Source: Sulfurimonas sp.
GTDB taxonomy: Bacteria; Campylobacterota; Campylobacteria; Campylobacterales; Sulfurimonadaceae
DNA: 37,949 nt
Reading direction: 5' to 3'
Assembly (NCBI GenBank): GCA_027063745.1
Contig: JAMORG010000054.1
Span: 1 to 37,949, forward strand
The notes beneath the pieces are model-generated. The model worked only from the letters and a program-made list of their open reading frames with translations, was not told the origin of the DNA and searched no databases. Position numbers and translations under genes: made by a program. Below, piece by piece: positions 24,430-32,545 of the stretch (positions are counted from its first letter, which is position 1; each line of letters opens with the position of its first letter).

Positions 24430-24942
24430 TTACTCTTTTGATGCACCTAAGATAAAATCACCTAAGTCAATCTCGGATGCCGTACCTTTTTCAACTTTTT
24501 TATTGAAATCACTGCTTTCATTTCCTCCACTGCTTCCGCTGTCTGTAATCTCATCTGGCTTCTCTTCTGGTTGCATAGAACTCTTTACCTTTGCAAACAA
24601 CATATCAAGACCATCTGGGTCAGCTTTCAGTGCCTCTGCTATTTGTGGCTTTGTCTCTGCAAGCTTCTCTAACTCTTTTTGTACTAAAGTAGGATCAATG
24701 TCATCATACTTCTTGCTAACCTCTTCAAAGACTGCTTTCTCTTTGCTCTCTTGCAACTGTGCTTTCATCGCTTGTAACTCCTGCTCATAAGCATCAAGAC
24801 CTAAAGCCTCTTTTGCCATCTGAACTTCATCTACTGGTTGCTGTTGTTGTGCCGGTGCTTGCATTTGCTGTTGTGCCTGCTGCTCTTGTTGCTGTTGCAT
24901 CATCATCTCTTGTTGTTCTGGTGTAATCATAGGTGCTTCCAT
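24430..24942 (-). CDS. Probable capsid scaffolding protein (170 aa)
   Basis: Gln/Met-rich N-terminus (EQQEMMMQQQQEQQAQQQ), then a helical, highly charged stretch (LDAYEQELQAMKAQLQESKEK; FEEVSKKYDDIDPTLVQKELEKLAETKPQIAEAL) and an acidic Ser/Gly tail, with no Cys or membrane segment. Scaffolds in P22- and SU10-like phages look like this and are coded immediately before the capsid gene. It would guide procapsid assembly and leave before packaging. The start overlaps the previous stop in TAATG with GAGGAG upstream. Followed by a terminator. Confidence 0.75.
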   Translation of the reverse strand: MEAPMITPEQQEMMMQQQQEQQAQQQMQAPAQQQQPVDEVQMAKEALGLDAYEQELQAMKAQLQESKEKAVFEEVSKKYDDIDPTLVQKELEKLAETKPQIAEALKADPDGLDMLFAKVKSSMQPEEKPDEITDSGSSGGNESSDFNKKVEKGTASEIDLGDFILGASKE

Positions 24943-25211
24943 TATTTTGTCTCCTCAGTTTTTTTAACTTCTTTTGTATCATTTTCATTGTTAGGTACTG
25001 CCATACCATCATCTGCTTTTTTCATAGGTACTGCATACTCATTAAGTATCACTTCACCTAGTGTATAGTCCTCTTCAAACTCATCTTTAGGCACTGAATA
25101 CTGCTTGTGTGTCTTGTTTACATCTTGCAATAACACTTGATTACCACTTGCATCAATAACCTCTACTGCTGTAGTCTTTACAAACTTTTTACCTACTATT
25201 GCTGTTGCCAT
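24942..25211 (-). CDS. Small structural-region protein (89 aa), function unknown
   Basis: A beta-like start (MATAIVGKKFVKTTAVEVID) is followed by a charged low-complexity tail (NNENDTKEVKKTEETK). No family recognised. It lies between the 118-aa gene and the scaffold, coupled by TAATG. It may be a minor head protein or scaffold cofactor; this is position-based only. Confidence 0.55.
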   Translation of the reverse strand: MATAIVGKKFVKTTAVEVIDASGNQVLLQDVNKTHKQYSVPKDEFEEDYTLGEVILNEYAVPMKKADDGMAVPNNENDTKEVKKTEETK

Positions 25212-25214
25212 TTT

Positions 25215-25571
25215 TTAACTCTCCATCTCTGATATTTCGCTACCGATGTTGTTAGCATCATCTTCAAGTTTGATTATCAAGTTATCCAAAACTTTCATAG
25301 CCAAACCAACGCCTTTCATTCTCTCTAATGCAAACTTTGCCTTATGTGCATCATCTGCTGTATATGCCTCCGTAAAAGCACTCTGATATAAAGAGTTTAA
25401 ATCATCCTCCATAAGCAAATAAACATCACTTGCTCTAACCTGCTTTGCTTCTTCAAGTATGCGTACTGTCTCACCTAGATTTCTCTTTAGGTCCGCTATG
25501 CTGCTATCTTCATTATCCATTACCTCCTCTGGTGTGATTTCTTCTTTTTTTGTTTGTTCATTACCTATCAT
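25215..25571 (-). CDS. Acidic helical protein after the portal (118 aa), function unknown
   Basis: Residues 20-50 are acidic and helical (SSIADLKRNLGETVRILEEAK), followed by a compact helical region with ALERMKGVGLAMKVLDNLI. I do not recognise a family. The ATG overlaps the portal stop in ATGA and is preceded by AGGAGGTAATGC, so it is translated with the portal. A small internal head or portal-associated protein is likely by position. Confidence 0.55.
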   Translation of the reverse strand: MIGNEQTKKEEITPEEVMDNEDSSIADLKRNLGETVRILEEAKQVRASDVYLLMEDDLNSLYQSAFTEAYTADDAHKAKFALERMKGVGLAMKVLDNLIIKLEDDANNIGSEISEMES

Positions 25572-27172
25572 TGCATTACCTCCTGTTGTTGTGGTTGCTC
25601 TTGCTGCATAGCCTCTTCCTCTTTCTCTTCTGCGCGCTCTATAATGCTATCCTGCCCTAAAAGCTTCAATTTCTCCATATTTAGGTCGTCTAACATCTGC
25701 ATATATTTCTGTACTCTTGTGCTATCTTGTAACTGCATATAAAGCTGCAAACTCTGTAGTACTGTAGCCGTAGATTTATCAATGCTGTCTATCTGCATCA
25801 TCTTGTTAATTGAGCCAATTCCAACATTGATGATAATCTTCTGTCTCAATGCTCTTTTTCTATCAATACCCATGAAGTTACTGCTTACTTTGTATTTGTA
25901 AATAAGTAAAACTATTCTCTGAATAAGAGGTCTAAAAAAGTTTTCATTAAATGCTCTTGAAATATCATCTATTACATTACTGCCTTGCATCTGCAACGCT
26001 TCAACTTCTGTTGCTGTCTTACCTCTTCCGCTTGCAATTCCCTCACTTAGTTTGGAAATACCGCTTATCTCTTCCGCCTCTCTTGATAATTGACTCACAT
26101 CAAATATACTGTCATTTAGTCTTGGTATAGGCAACTCTCGTATGTTGTTTATGTTATCAACTACAATCTTTTTACGATTAGATATAAGGTCGTCTTCACG
26201 CACTCCGCTCTCTTTTGTAGTGATAAAACGCTGATTTAGCTGTATATCTGTAGCATCTATCTGTTGGTTACGCTTGATAGTATTCTCATTCTGCAAAGAT
26301 ATAAGTGGTGCTATAAAAGCATCTCCATAAGCACGAACAGGATTGATAGGCTCATTTATCATAACAAATTGAGGGTCAAGCGTTCCTACAATAAATGGCA
26401 AACCGTCTTTAAGCAGCTTATCGGCTCTTAATACTGTATCATCATTTAAAATTGTAGATACATACCACTTCCCATTTTTCTTGCGATACACCTCGTGAAA
26501 CTCTACACGCTGATACTTACCTATGTCTGCACTTGTTGTACGCTCAACTCTGTCTGCATAAAGTGAAGAGTTTACATACTTACTCCAATCAACATCTGCT
26601 TTAGCATACTGCTTCTCTAAATCGGCAATAGTCATGCTGTTTACTCTATGAACAAGATAGTTTATATCTGCTGTTGCAGGAGCATAAGGATCAAGGTAAA
26701 CATCATCAAGTCGGCATCTTTCCATCTTGATATTATTCTCTTTCACACTCCAATACACTTTTATAAGTGCCGTACCATAAATAAGGCTCTCTCTCGCTAC
26801 AGGACGCAGGTTTGTGTATAGATTTTTATCTCTTCCATACTCTTTAAGCTCTTTCTTTAGCGCATTTGATACCTTTTCATCTTCCTCGATCTCTTTATCT
26901 TCTGGCTGAATGATTGCAAGCTCATCATTTCCAAAAAATGACTTCATCAAGTCTCTAACAATCTTATCTACCTTTGGCTTGATAAGGTTAGGAGTCAATG
27001 CACTTTTTCGTCTTGCAAGAAGACTCTTACGCTGCTTGTGAGACAAAACATTAACATAGGCACTCTCTAGTGCTATAAAGTCGCTCTTGTGCTGCTCATA
27101 TCCATTGATAGCATCATCTCTGAGTGCAACAAGTTCTGCTACAAGTGCATCACTAAAATTCTCTTTTGCCAT
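25568..27172 (-). CDS. Portal protein, P22-type podovirus head-tail connector
   Basis: 534 aa. The N-terminus (ALTPNLIKPKVDKIVRDLMKSFFG) and the segment RPVARESLIYGTALIKVYW followed by CRLDDVYLDPYA match the P22-like portal fold. The dodecameric ring at one capsid vertex would pass DNA during packaging and ejection. It has a Gln/Glu-rich C-terminal tail ending QQPQQQEVMQ, a possible barrel/crown tail. GGAG lies seven bases before the ATG at 27172, and it overlaps the 97-aa gene by 20 nt. Its place after terL and before the scaffold and capsid genes is classic. Confidence 0.88.
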   Translation of the reverse strand: MAKENFSDALVAELVALRDDAINGYEQHKSDFIALESAYVNVLSHKQRKSLLARRKSALTPNLIKPKVDKIVRDLMKSFFGNDELAIIQPEDKEIEEDEKVSNALKKELKEYGRDKNLYTNLRPVARESLIYGTALIKVYWSVKENNIKMERCRLDDVYLDPYAPATADINYLVHRVNSMTIADLEKQYAKADVDWSKYVNSSLYADRVERTTSADIGKYQRVEFHEVYRKKNGKWYVSTILNDDTVLRADKLLKDGLPFIVGTLDPQFVMINEPINPVRAYGDAFIAPLISLQNENTIKRNQQIDATDIQLNQRFITTKESGVREDDLISNRKKIVVDNINNIRELPIPRLNDSIFDVSQLSREAEEISGISKLSEGIASGRGKTATEVEALQMQGSNVIDDISRAFNENFFRPLIQRIVLLIYKYKVSSNFMGIDRKRALRQKIIINVGIGSINKMMQIDSIDKSTATVLQSLQLYMQLQDSTRVQKYMQMLDDLNMEKLKLLGQDSIIERAEEKEEEAMQQEQPQQQEVMQ

Positions 27173-27446
27173 CTTCTATCTCCTTTCGTAATCTTTTTAT
27201 TCTGTAAATATTTACATCAAAACCAATATCTTCAAAATGCTTTAGTATGTCTTCATCAGGCATACCCTTATCTACGATACACTCTAGTATCATGTATCTC
27301 TCTATGCTTTTTGGCGTTAGCGTAAACTTAGCACTTGGGTATCGTCTTGCAACACTCAGTGCCTTTGCCCCATCGCCTCCGAACAACTCGTTAATGAGAA
27401 AATATGTGTTAATCTCATTCGTACTTGGTTTTTTATCTTCTACCAT
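27153..27446 (-). CDS. Helical protein between terL and portal (97 aa)
   Basis: INTYFLINELFGGDGAKALSVARRYPSAKF followed by a second helical block DEDILKHFEDIGFDVNIYRIKRLRKEIE gives two possible helix-turn-helix-like units. The first recalls Mor-type FGG motifs, so a small late regulator is one possibility. A packaging accessory is another. No family is confidently recognised. The ATG overlaps the terL stop by 7 nt and has GAGGAG upstream. Confidence 0.55.
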   Translation of the reverse strand: MVEDKKPSTNEINTYFLINELFGGDGAKALSVARRYPSAKFTLTPKSIERYMILECIVDKGMPDEDILKHFEDIGFDVNIYRIKRLRKEIEDGKREF

Positions 27447-29827
27447 GATGCAAACTCCTCATCTATTTCATCTGCATAAATATCTCTCTCGTGATACTCT
27501 TCAACTTCTTCTGCTGTTGCTATCACTGTGTTACTTGCAAGTGCCATTGCATCTGCAATATCTGGACTTCTCCCTAGTGCCTCTTTTATCTCCTTTTTAG
27601 ATATGATTTGAATTACTCCTTTTTCTGTGATTTTAAATCTCTGTGCTGATAACTCGCCTATTGCTGCATCATCATCAAACATTTTCCCCTCTTCTTCAAG
27701 GATCTTCTTGAGCTTGTAGTAAAGTTCTGCTCTGAGATTGAGGTAAATATCAGGTCGTGAAGGATTCTCGCTTACTTTACAACCTATTGCCGGTATATTT
27801 GTGTACTGTGGCTCATTAAGCACGCTCATAAGTCCGCTGCCCTCGCCTATGCTGTCTATAAAAATAGCTTTAGGCTCTCTTCCTTTTGCCTTTGCACTCA
27901 AATACTCTTCTGCCAACCACCTAGCAGTATTAACCTGTCTGTGCTTCCCTGTAATAGGACACTCTTTTTTCTCATAAAAATAATTCCCTACTCTTTTAAC
28001 AAGTATAGTTCTATCATCTCCTGCATCTGCATAGTCCAATCCCCACACTTCCGCACCATAGTCGTTATAATCATCTCCAATATTCAAAGCATCTTCAATG
28101 ATATACATAGGGATAACCGCATCACTTGATGTTCTAGGGAAACGACCTTGTACCCTTACTCTGTAAGCATCGCTATCAACTCCGTACTCTTTTTTCTTAC
28201 GCTCTATACTCTCCTTTGTAACATTCTCACTCTCTTCTGCATTAAATACATGAATTTTCCATAGCTCTCTGTTTTTGTGATGTGAGTCATAGAAATATCC
28301 ATCGGTCCTTGTAGGGTTGGCAGTAAGCAGCCGTAAATGCTCCTCTCCTGTTAAACTTCCCTCGATTACTTCAAAGATTGTGTTAGGAACTCCACTCGCT
28401 TCGTCTATAATCCAACACAAAAAAGTAGCGTGAAAACCTTGCAAACCCTCGGGTGCTTCTTTTCTTGCTGTTCTTGCCACACATTGATTATTATTACAAA
28501 AAGCTACGCTGTCATTTTTTACTACTACACACTCTTTAAGTTCTTTTGGTAGTTTTTCACGCCATTTTCTAACCTCTGGTAATAACAATCTTACAAGCTG
28601 CGGTGCTGTCGGCGCTGTTGCCGGTATCTTTGCATCGTATTTGAACAAGCCTACCCATAAAATAACCCATGATAAGAGAGTAGATTTACCTGTATTATGT
28701 AAAACCGTAAAATCCCCACCTAAAAACTTATGATTTCCATCCAATTCAAAACCGTAATAATCGCCTATTCCTAAACACTCAACTGATTTAATGCCAAAGT
28801 GTAAATTACTTCTTTGGCTTGGTATATCTTTGTTTATTTTGTGTCTTTTGCAAGGGATAATCTCCGTATTTCTACCGATACTTAATCTATAATAATCTAT
28901 ACCTTTAACTGTTTTGATTTTAATTGTTGTATGAAGTCCTACACTCTTACAAAGATACTGCATATCTTTTGCCAACTGAATAAACTTTGTAATAAATTCA
29001 TATTGTCTTTTTTCTAAGCTTCCATCTGTGTCTAATAAACCTGCGATTAACTCCAATCTCTGTTTTTTGCTTGATGTTAAATATTGCTTGGGTATATGTT
29101 TATTTTTTAATAAATTTAAGGATTTTAACTCTTGTTTTAACTCTAATTTATATTTATTACAATTATTTTGAGTATTTTTATATGTTAAAGTATTTTCTAA
29201 ACTTCTGATATACTCTGCAACTGCATCTTTTTTATTACCCATCCAAATATAATCATTACTGCTTCCACCATCTCCTAGCCACGCTCCTAAAATATAAGGA
29301 TGAATTAAAAGGTTTTTTTCACTAAACTCTGTTGAATTTCTATAAATAGCATGAGTTCTTTTTCTTCTATCACTCCATTTAAGATAATCCTCTACTGTAA
29401 CTGTTACTTTATCCCCTGTTATCTGTTTTCCGTGTGTTTGAGTAGCAACTAAGCATAAAATATGAGACTTATTAAAAATATGCTCTGTATTATCTCTATA
29501 CACAAACCGATACATTTCTTCTCGACCTCTGTATAACTCTAAAACATTCCGCTCACTTTTTCCATCATCTCCCATAAGCTTATCGCCCACTTTTATATCT
29601 TGAACTGCTTTTATGCTTCCATCACTTAGCATTATTTCTGTATCTATTCCAAAACATCCATGACCTGATGCGATGCTTATATCTTTAACTCCTGCGTCTA
29701 TATCTCTTAATACTGCTTTTTGTTGGCTTGATGGACTTCTATCACTCTTTGCAAACAAACACTCATCTACAAATAGTTCTATGCTTGAAGCCCATCTCTC
29801 TAGCAGTTCTTTAGTTTTCATCAGCAT
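27440..29827 (-). CDS. terL: Large terminase subunit interrupted by an intein
   Basis: The ATPase/nuclease motor of DNA packaging. From the ATG at 29827 it is 795 aa, 474 after removal of the 321-aa intein. The Walker A motif is split: SGHG lies at the end of the N-extein and TGKST at the start of the C-extein, restoring GHGTGKST after splicing. Walker B is LCWIIDEASG, with LLTANP as the coupling motif. The nuclease acidic residues are in GLDYADAGDDRT, AIFIDSIGEGSG and SPDIADAMALA. A TTG at 29866 would extend the N-terminus by 13 residues and overlap terS by 56 nt, so I prefer the ATG, which overlaps by 17 nt. Splicing is probably essential for packaging activity. Confidence 0.9.
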   Translation of the reverse strand: MLMKTKELLERWASSIELFVDECLFAKSDRSPSSQQKAVLRDIDAGVKDISIASGHGCFGIDTEIMLSDGSIKAVQDIKVGDKLMGDDGKSERNVLELYRGREEMYRFVYRDNTEHIFNKSHILCLVATQTHGKQITGDKVTVTVEDYLKWSDRRKRTHAIYRNSTEFSEKNLLIHPYILGAWLGDGGSSNDYIWMGNKKDAVAEYIRSLENTLTYKNTQNNCNKYKLELKQELKSLNLLKNKHIPKQYLTSSKKQRLELIAGLLDTDGSLEKRQYEFITKFIQLAKDMQYLCKSVGLHTTIKIKTVKGIDYYRLSIGRNTEIIPCKRHKINKDIPSQRSNLHFGIKSVECLGIGDYYGFELDGNHKFLGGDFTVLHNTGKSTLLSWVILWVGLFKYDAKIPATAPTAPQLVRLLLPEVRKWREKLPKELKECVVVKNDSVAFCNNNQCVARTARKEAPEGLQGFHATFLCWIIDEASGVPNTIFEVIEGSLTGEEHLRLLTANPTRTDGYFYDSHHKNRELWKIHVFNAEESENVTKESIERKKKEYGVDSDAYRVRVQGRFPRTSSDAVIPMYIIEDALNIGDDYNDYGAEVWGLDYADAGDDRTILVKRVGNYFYEKKECPITGKHRQVNTARWLAEEYLSAKAKGREPKAIFIDSIGEGSGLMSVLNEPQYTNIPAIGCKVSENPSRPDIYLNLRAELYYKLKKILEEEGKMFDDDAAIGELSAQRFKITEKGVIQIISKKEIKEALGRSPDIADAMALASNTVIATAEEVEEYHERDIYADEIDEEFASW
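28694..29656 (-). mobile_element. Intein with a LAGLIDADG homing endonuclease in the terL P-loop
   Basis: 321 aa, from Cys (CFGIDTEIM) to HN, followed by Thr. Block A is CFGIDTEIMLSDGSIKAVQD, and the C-terminal block is DYYGFELDGNHKFLGGDFTV-LHN. Two dodecapeptide motifs, ILGAWLGDG and IAGLLDTDG, define a LAGLIDADG endonuclease with both aspartates present, so it may still home. The insertion is exactly between G and T of the Walker A motif, so the terminase cannot work unless the protein splices. Boundaries are read directly from the Cys, His-Asn and Thr residues. Confidence 0.93.
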
Positions 29828-30314
29828 TGCTCTTTTGCTTATTTTTGTTGTAGAAATACTCTGCAAACTCTGCTAGTGATATGTCGCTACTTTTTTGCTT
29901 GTTGTCTTTCTCGTAGTAGCCTAGTATCTTTCCTATCTCAACCAAAGCACCCTTTGCACTTGCTAAATTTGTATCCCTCATCTCAACTTCAATCGTATTC
30001 GTTATTCCATCTCCTGCACCCTCTGTTACAATATGACTACTTGAAACATCGCCTATACCTATCTCAAAGATGCGTGTATGAGCTTTAATTATTTTCTCTA
30101 CACTCCACTTGCTCTCTTCTTCTGCTTTGGCTTGTAGCTCTTTTAACCTTGTGGTAATATTGTGGTTACTTAAAAGCTTTGATGCACTTTCTATAATCGT
30201 TTTATCTTTCATTCTTGAAGTAGAATAAGCATAACGATAAGCTTCGCTAGCATTACCACACTCAAAATATTTAAGTACGAATTTCTCTTGCTTTACTGTT
30301 AGCTTTTTACTCAT
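29811..30314 (-). CDS. terS: Small terminase subunit (Terminase_2 type)
   Basis: 167 aa. LTVKQEKFVLKYFECGNASEAYRYAYSTSR is the N-terminal helix-turn-helix of the Terminase_2 family, which recognises the packaging site. A charged helical middle (KAEEESKWSVEKIIKAHTRI) would mediate the oligomer ring, and the C-terminus should contact TerL. AGAGG lies nine bases before the ATG at 30314; the frame also has a GTG one codon earlier. Overlaps terL by 17 nt. A TerS with this TerL is consistent with headful packaging and circularly permuted ends. Confidence 0.87.
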   Translation of the reverse strand: MSKKLTVKQEKFVLKYFECGNASEAYRYAYSTSRMKDKTIIESASKLLSNHNITTRLKELQAKAEEESKWSVEKIIKAHTRIFEIGIGDVSSSHIVTEGAGDGITNTIEVEMRDTNLASAKGALVEIGKILGYYEKDNKQKSSDISLAEFAEYFYNKNKQKSNADEN

Positions 30315-30317
30315 CAC

Positions 30318-30385
30318 AAAACCTCTTTTTATAATTAATCATATTTCTATCAAAGATGGAGTGTAAAACACTCTCTATCTTCTTT
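30318..30385 (-). other. Gap between the 70-aa gene and terS, with a hairpin
   Basis: GAGTGT-TTT-ACACTC (30373-30359 on the minus strand) is a perfect 6-bp hairpin with no T-run. A TTGATA with a TATAAA 14 bases on, a little close for a sigma70 pair, could start a packaging/structural transcript at terS. Weak promoter evidence. Confidence 0.3.
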
Positions 30386-30598
30386 CTAATAATCTGTATC
30401 ATCAAGATCACCATCAACAACTACTGCACTGTCTCTACTACTAAGCTCATCTCGTCTTATATCAATAGCTCTCATTAGGTACTCTCTCGCTCTTCCTGCA
30501 ACACTACTTAATGCTAAAACCTTTTCAAACTCTTCTAACTCTTTAGCTCCCATATCTCTAATACCTTCTATCTTCTCTCTTAACATTTCTTTAGTCAT
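30386..30598 (-). CDS. Small acidic helical protein (70 aa), function unknown
   Basis: A helical chain (EMLREKIEGIRDMGAKELEEFEKVL; AREYLMRAIDIRRDEL) with an acidic tail VDGDLDDTDY. No family recognised. It overlaps the RusA gene by 8 nt, ending the replication/early block just before the packaging genes. A small DNA-mimic or inhibitor is conceivable from its acidity. No specific evidence supports any function. Confidence 0.5.
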   Translation of the reverse strand: MTKEMLREKIEGIRDMGAKELEEFEKVLALSSVAGRAREYLMRAIDIRRDELSSRDSAVVVDGDLDDTDY

Positions 30599-31037
30599 TT
30601 TCTAACTCCTTAAAATAATAAATTGTTCTTGGATTTGTGCCATATACTTTTTTAGCGTTGATGCTGTATATCTGGCTATCGTTCTTGTAAATAGTTCCCT
30701 CTAGTGCATCAAGTACACTTTTAAGTAAATTATCTGTATCTGGCTTACAGATGTGAGGCTGTCCTACAATAGCCTCTCTCTTTTTCTTACTCCAACTCTT
30801 TGGAATAGGCATAACAAAAATAATCTCTAACTCTAAAGCACCTGTTAGAAATTTCTTGTTTTGCATTTTGGATAGCTGTAAAAAAGCACTCTTGTAATTT
30901 GTGTATTTTTGGTTGTTATATGCTCTTGATACTCTCTTGCCATTTATAACTTTTGTAACTACTCTTGGTCTTGGTGCTGATACTGGTATCAAATTAATAA
31001 CTGTGCTTTTGATGTCGTGCATAACTTTAGTCTTCAT
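30591..31037 (-). CDS. rusA: RusA-family Holliday-junction resolvase
   Basis: The segment KPDTDNLLKSVLDALEGTIYKNDSQI holds the RusA catalytic aspartates (Asp100, Asp102, Asp110 and Asp120 counted from the ATG at 31037). The N-terminus PVSAPRPRVV is also typical. The enzyme resolves four-way junctions from recombination or replication before packaging, consistent with the phage's own RecE/RecT. I chose the ATG at 31037 because AGGGG precedes it by seven bases; the in-frame ATG at 31061 is weaker. 148 aa, near the usual RusA length. It overlaps the 66-aa gene by 11 nt. Confidence 0.9.
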   Translation of the reverse strand: MKTKVMHDIKSTVINLIPVSAPRPRVVTKVINGKRVSRAYNNQKYTNYKSAFLQLSKMQNKKFLTGALELEIIFVMPIPKSWSKKKREAIVGQPHICKPDTDNLLKSVLDALEGTIYKNDSQIYSINAKKVYGTNPRTIYYFKELEND

Positions 31038-31227
31038 ACACCAACCCCTTATAATTCTCATCCGCCCACTTCATAGCTCTATCGGCTGTTCTAAAGTTTT
31101 TCTCTGTGTATCTCTCTAAGTTCTTGTCTGCAACTGTAAAGCCCATCAATGTAAAGTTTTCATCTACAACACCTGCTATGATGTATGGCTTGTCTTGTCT
31201 GTTTGAATAATTGATTAGTTTTAGCAT
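31027..31227 (-). CDS. Small hypothetical protein (66 aa)
   Basis: Compact mixed sequence (YIIAGVVDENFTLMGFTVADKN, then FRTADRAMKWADENYKG) of no recognised family. It overlaps the PAPS-reductase-type gene in TAATG and RusA by 11 nt, so it belongs to the same early transcript. No signal or membrane segment. Any link to the two enzymes beside it is inference only. Confidence 0.5.
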   Translation of the reverse strand: MLKLINYSNRQDKPYIIAGVVDENFTLMGFTVADKNLERYTEKNFRTADRAMKWADENYKGLVYED

Positions 31228-31955
31228 TACTCACATATCCCGTACTGATTTACACATTGATTTTCATTTCCCATCTCTAAAGTAGGTCTTAAATGCTTGT
31301 CTCTATCAGGTGCAAAAAAAGTCGCATTTTTTTGATTATCTACAATCTCACTCATATCTTTTTCAAGTCTCCTAAGTCTTTGAACATACTTATCTTCCAT
31401 AAGCATAAGCTCGTGCTTTCTTGCATAGATACACGGGTAACATCCAACACGGCTAAAACCTTTTTTATAGAGCGGATTAACATCAATGCCGTTTTCTTTG
31501 TGATAATCAAATACTCGCTGTGTGCTCCAATACGCAATAGGATATAAAGTCTTTATTCCGTCTTGTGAAATTGCAAAACTCTCTGTATTTGCTCTTGCTT
31601 CGCTTTCATCTCGTCTTACGCCTGTGATATTTATAAAGTCAATTCCTTTATCTTGAAAAGTCTTATAAAACTCAATAGCAGGCTTTATTTTTAAATTTTC
31701 CGTACAAAATCTAAACATTCTATTTGGCATCATTTTTTTTCGCTTACTAAGGGCTTCCATCCCCTCACTTTCTAATCTAATTATTTCAACATCAAGCTTC
31801 TCTTCAAGATAATCAAGATACTCATAAACTGCATCGTGTTCCCATTTAGTGTCTATGTAATATGGGAGGATGTCCTCTTTTGGAAGAGTATTTAACGCCC
31901 ACAATAAACACGCTGTACTGTCTTTACCACCGCTTAGGCTTACTAGATATTTCAT
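31227..31955 (-). CDS. PAPS-reductase-family ATP pyrophosphatase
   Basis: 242 aa with the PP-loop SLSGGKDSTA (residues 6-15), the motif FRFCTENLKIKP (R/C-T-x-x-L-K-x-x-P), GVRRDESEAR, and cysteines 172/175 in GCYPC plus 234 and 241. These may be iron-sulfur or sulfur-carrying residues. The family (PAPS reductase, sulfate-assimilation and DndC-like proteins) activates a substrate with ATP. In a phage the substrate is unknown; base or sulfur modification of DNA, or nucleotide metabolism, are candidates. It overlaps the loader gene's stop at 31955, so it belongs to the replication block. No partner dnd genes are present. Confidence 0.8.
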   Translation of the reverse strand: MKYLVSLSGGKDSTACLLWALNTLPKEDILPYYIDTKWEHDAVYEYLDYLEEKLDVEIIRLESEGMEALSKRKKMMPNRMFRFCTENLKIKPAIEFYKTFQDKGIDFINITGVRRDESEARANTESFAISQDGIKTLYPIAYWSTQRVFDYHKENGIDVNPLYKKGFSRVGCYPCIYARKHELMLMEDKYVQRLRRLEKDMSEIVDNQKNATFFAPDRDKHLRPTLEMGNENQCVNQYGICE

Positions 31956-32545
31956 TATGCCACCCCTTTCAGCATTTTTTTAACCCGCTTATTTTCGATT
32001 GAGTTAGTAGCTAAGTATTTAATCTCTATGGCTCTTCTTATCTCTGCTGCTATTTTTGCAACAACTACAGCACTATTCTCATAATTTTTTATGTCGATAA
32101 GCCAATCCCCACCGCCGAGTGCATTGAGCACATAAAGCTCTTTTTTCGTATATGCTTTATCTCCGTGCTTTGTCTTTAAATTTGCATAGTCACAATTTAT
32201 AAAAAAGGCTCTGTCACTCTCTATCTCGTTTCTGTGCTTGGTACAAAACTTAAGCATTGCTGTATTTTCAGCATAAAACTTGTCATACATCGCTTTTGCT
32301 TCTTGTTCAACATCTGCAAAGAGTACATCCCTAGTCGTATCATGCGCAAGTATCTCTGCCGGTGTTGGCAGCCCTTTAAACTTTCTGGTCTTTGCTACTT
32401 CTCTTATGCTGTTCTCAAAACTTTCATCGCTCATCTCTTTAAGCACCGCATAGTAAACATCCAGCTTTGCATCGTTTAGTTCTTTCTCTCCCAGTGCTAT
32501 GCTTAAAAAAGTCATTCCTTTTGCAAATACAATCTCACTTAGCAT
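31955..32545 (-). CDS. Candidate replicative-helicase loader (196 aa)
   Basis: The N-terminus AVLKEMSDESFENSIREVAKTRKFKGLPTPAEIL carries the pattern of helicase loader/inhibitor proteins of phages (G39P/lambda P-like: short helices then P-P/T-x-A-E-I/F), followed by long helices. It directly follows the O-like initiator gene, the usual O-P order. It would bring host DnaB to the phage origin. The assignment rests on one motif and on position. GGAGG precedes the ATG at 32545 and the O stop overlaps it by 7 nt. Confidence 0.6.
   Translation of the reverse strand: MLSEIVFAKGMTFLSIALGEKELNDAKLDVYYAVLKEMSDESFENSIREVAKTRKFKGLPTPAEILAHDTTRDVLFADVEQEAKAMYDKFYAENTAMLKFCTKHRNEIESDRAFFINCDYANLKTKHGDKAYTKKELYVLNALGGGDWLIDIKNYENSAVVVAKIAAEIRRAIEIKYLATNSIENKRVKKMLKGVA

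Noticed and set aside
29828-29866. TTG start for the terminase
   Set aside because: It would overlap terS by 56 nt and has no better ribosome site. The internal ATG at 29827 fits the packed layout.
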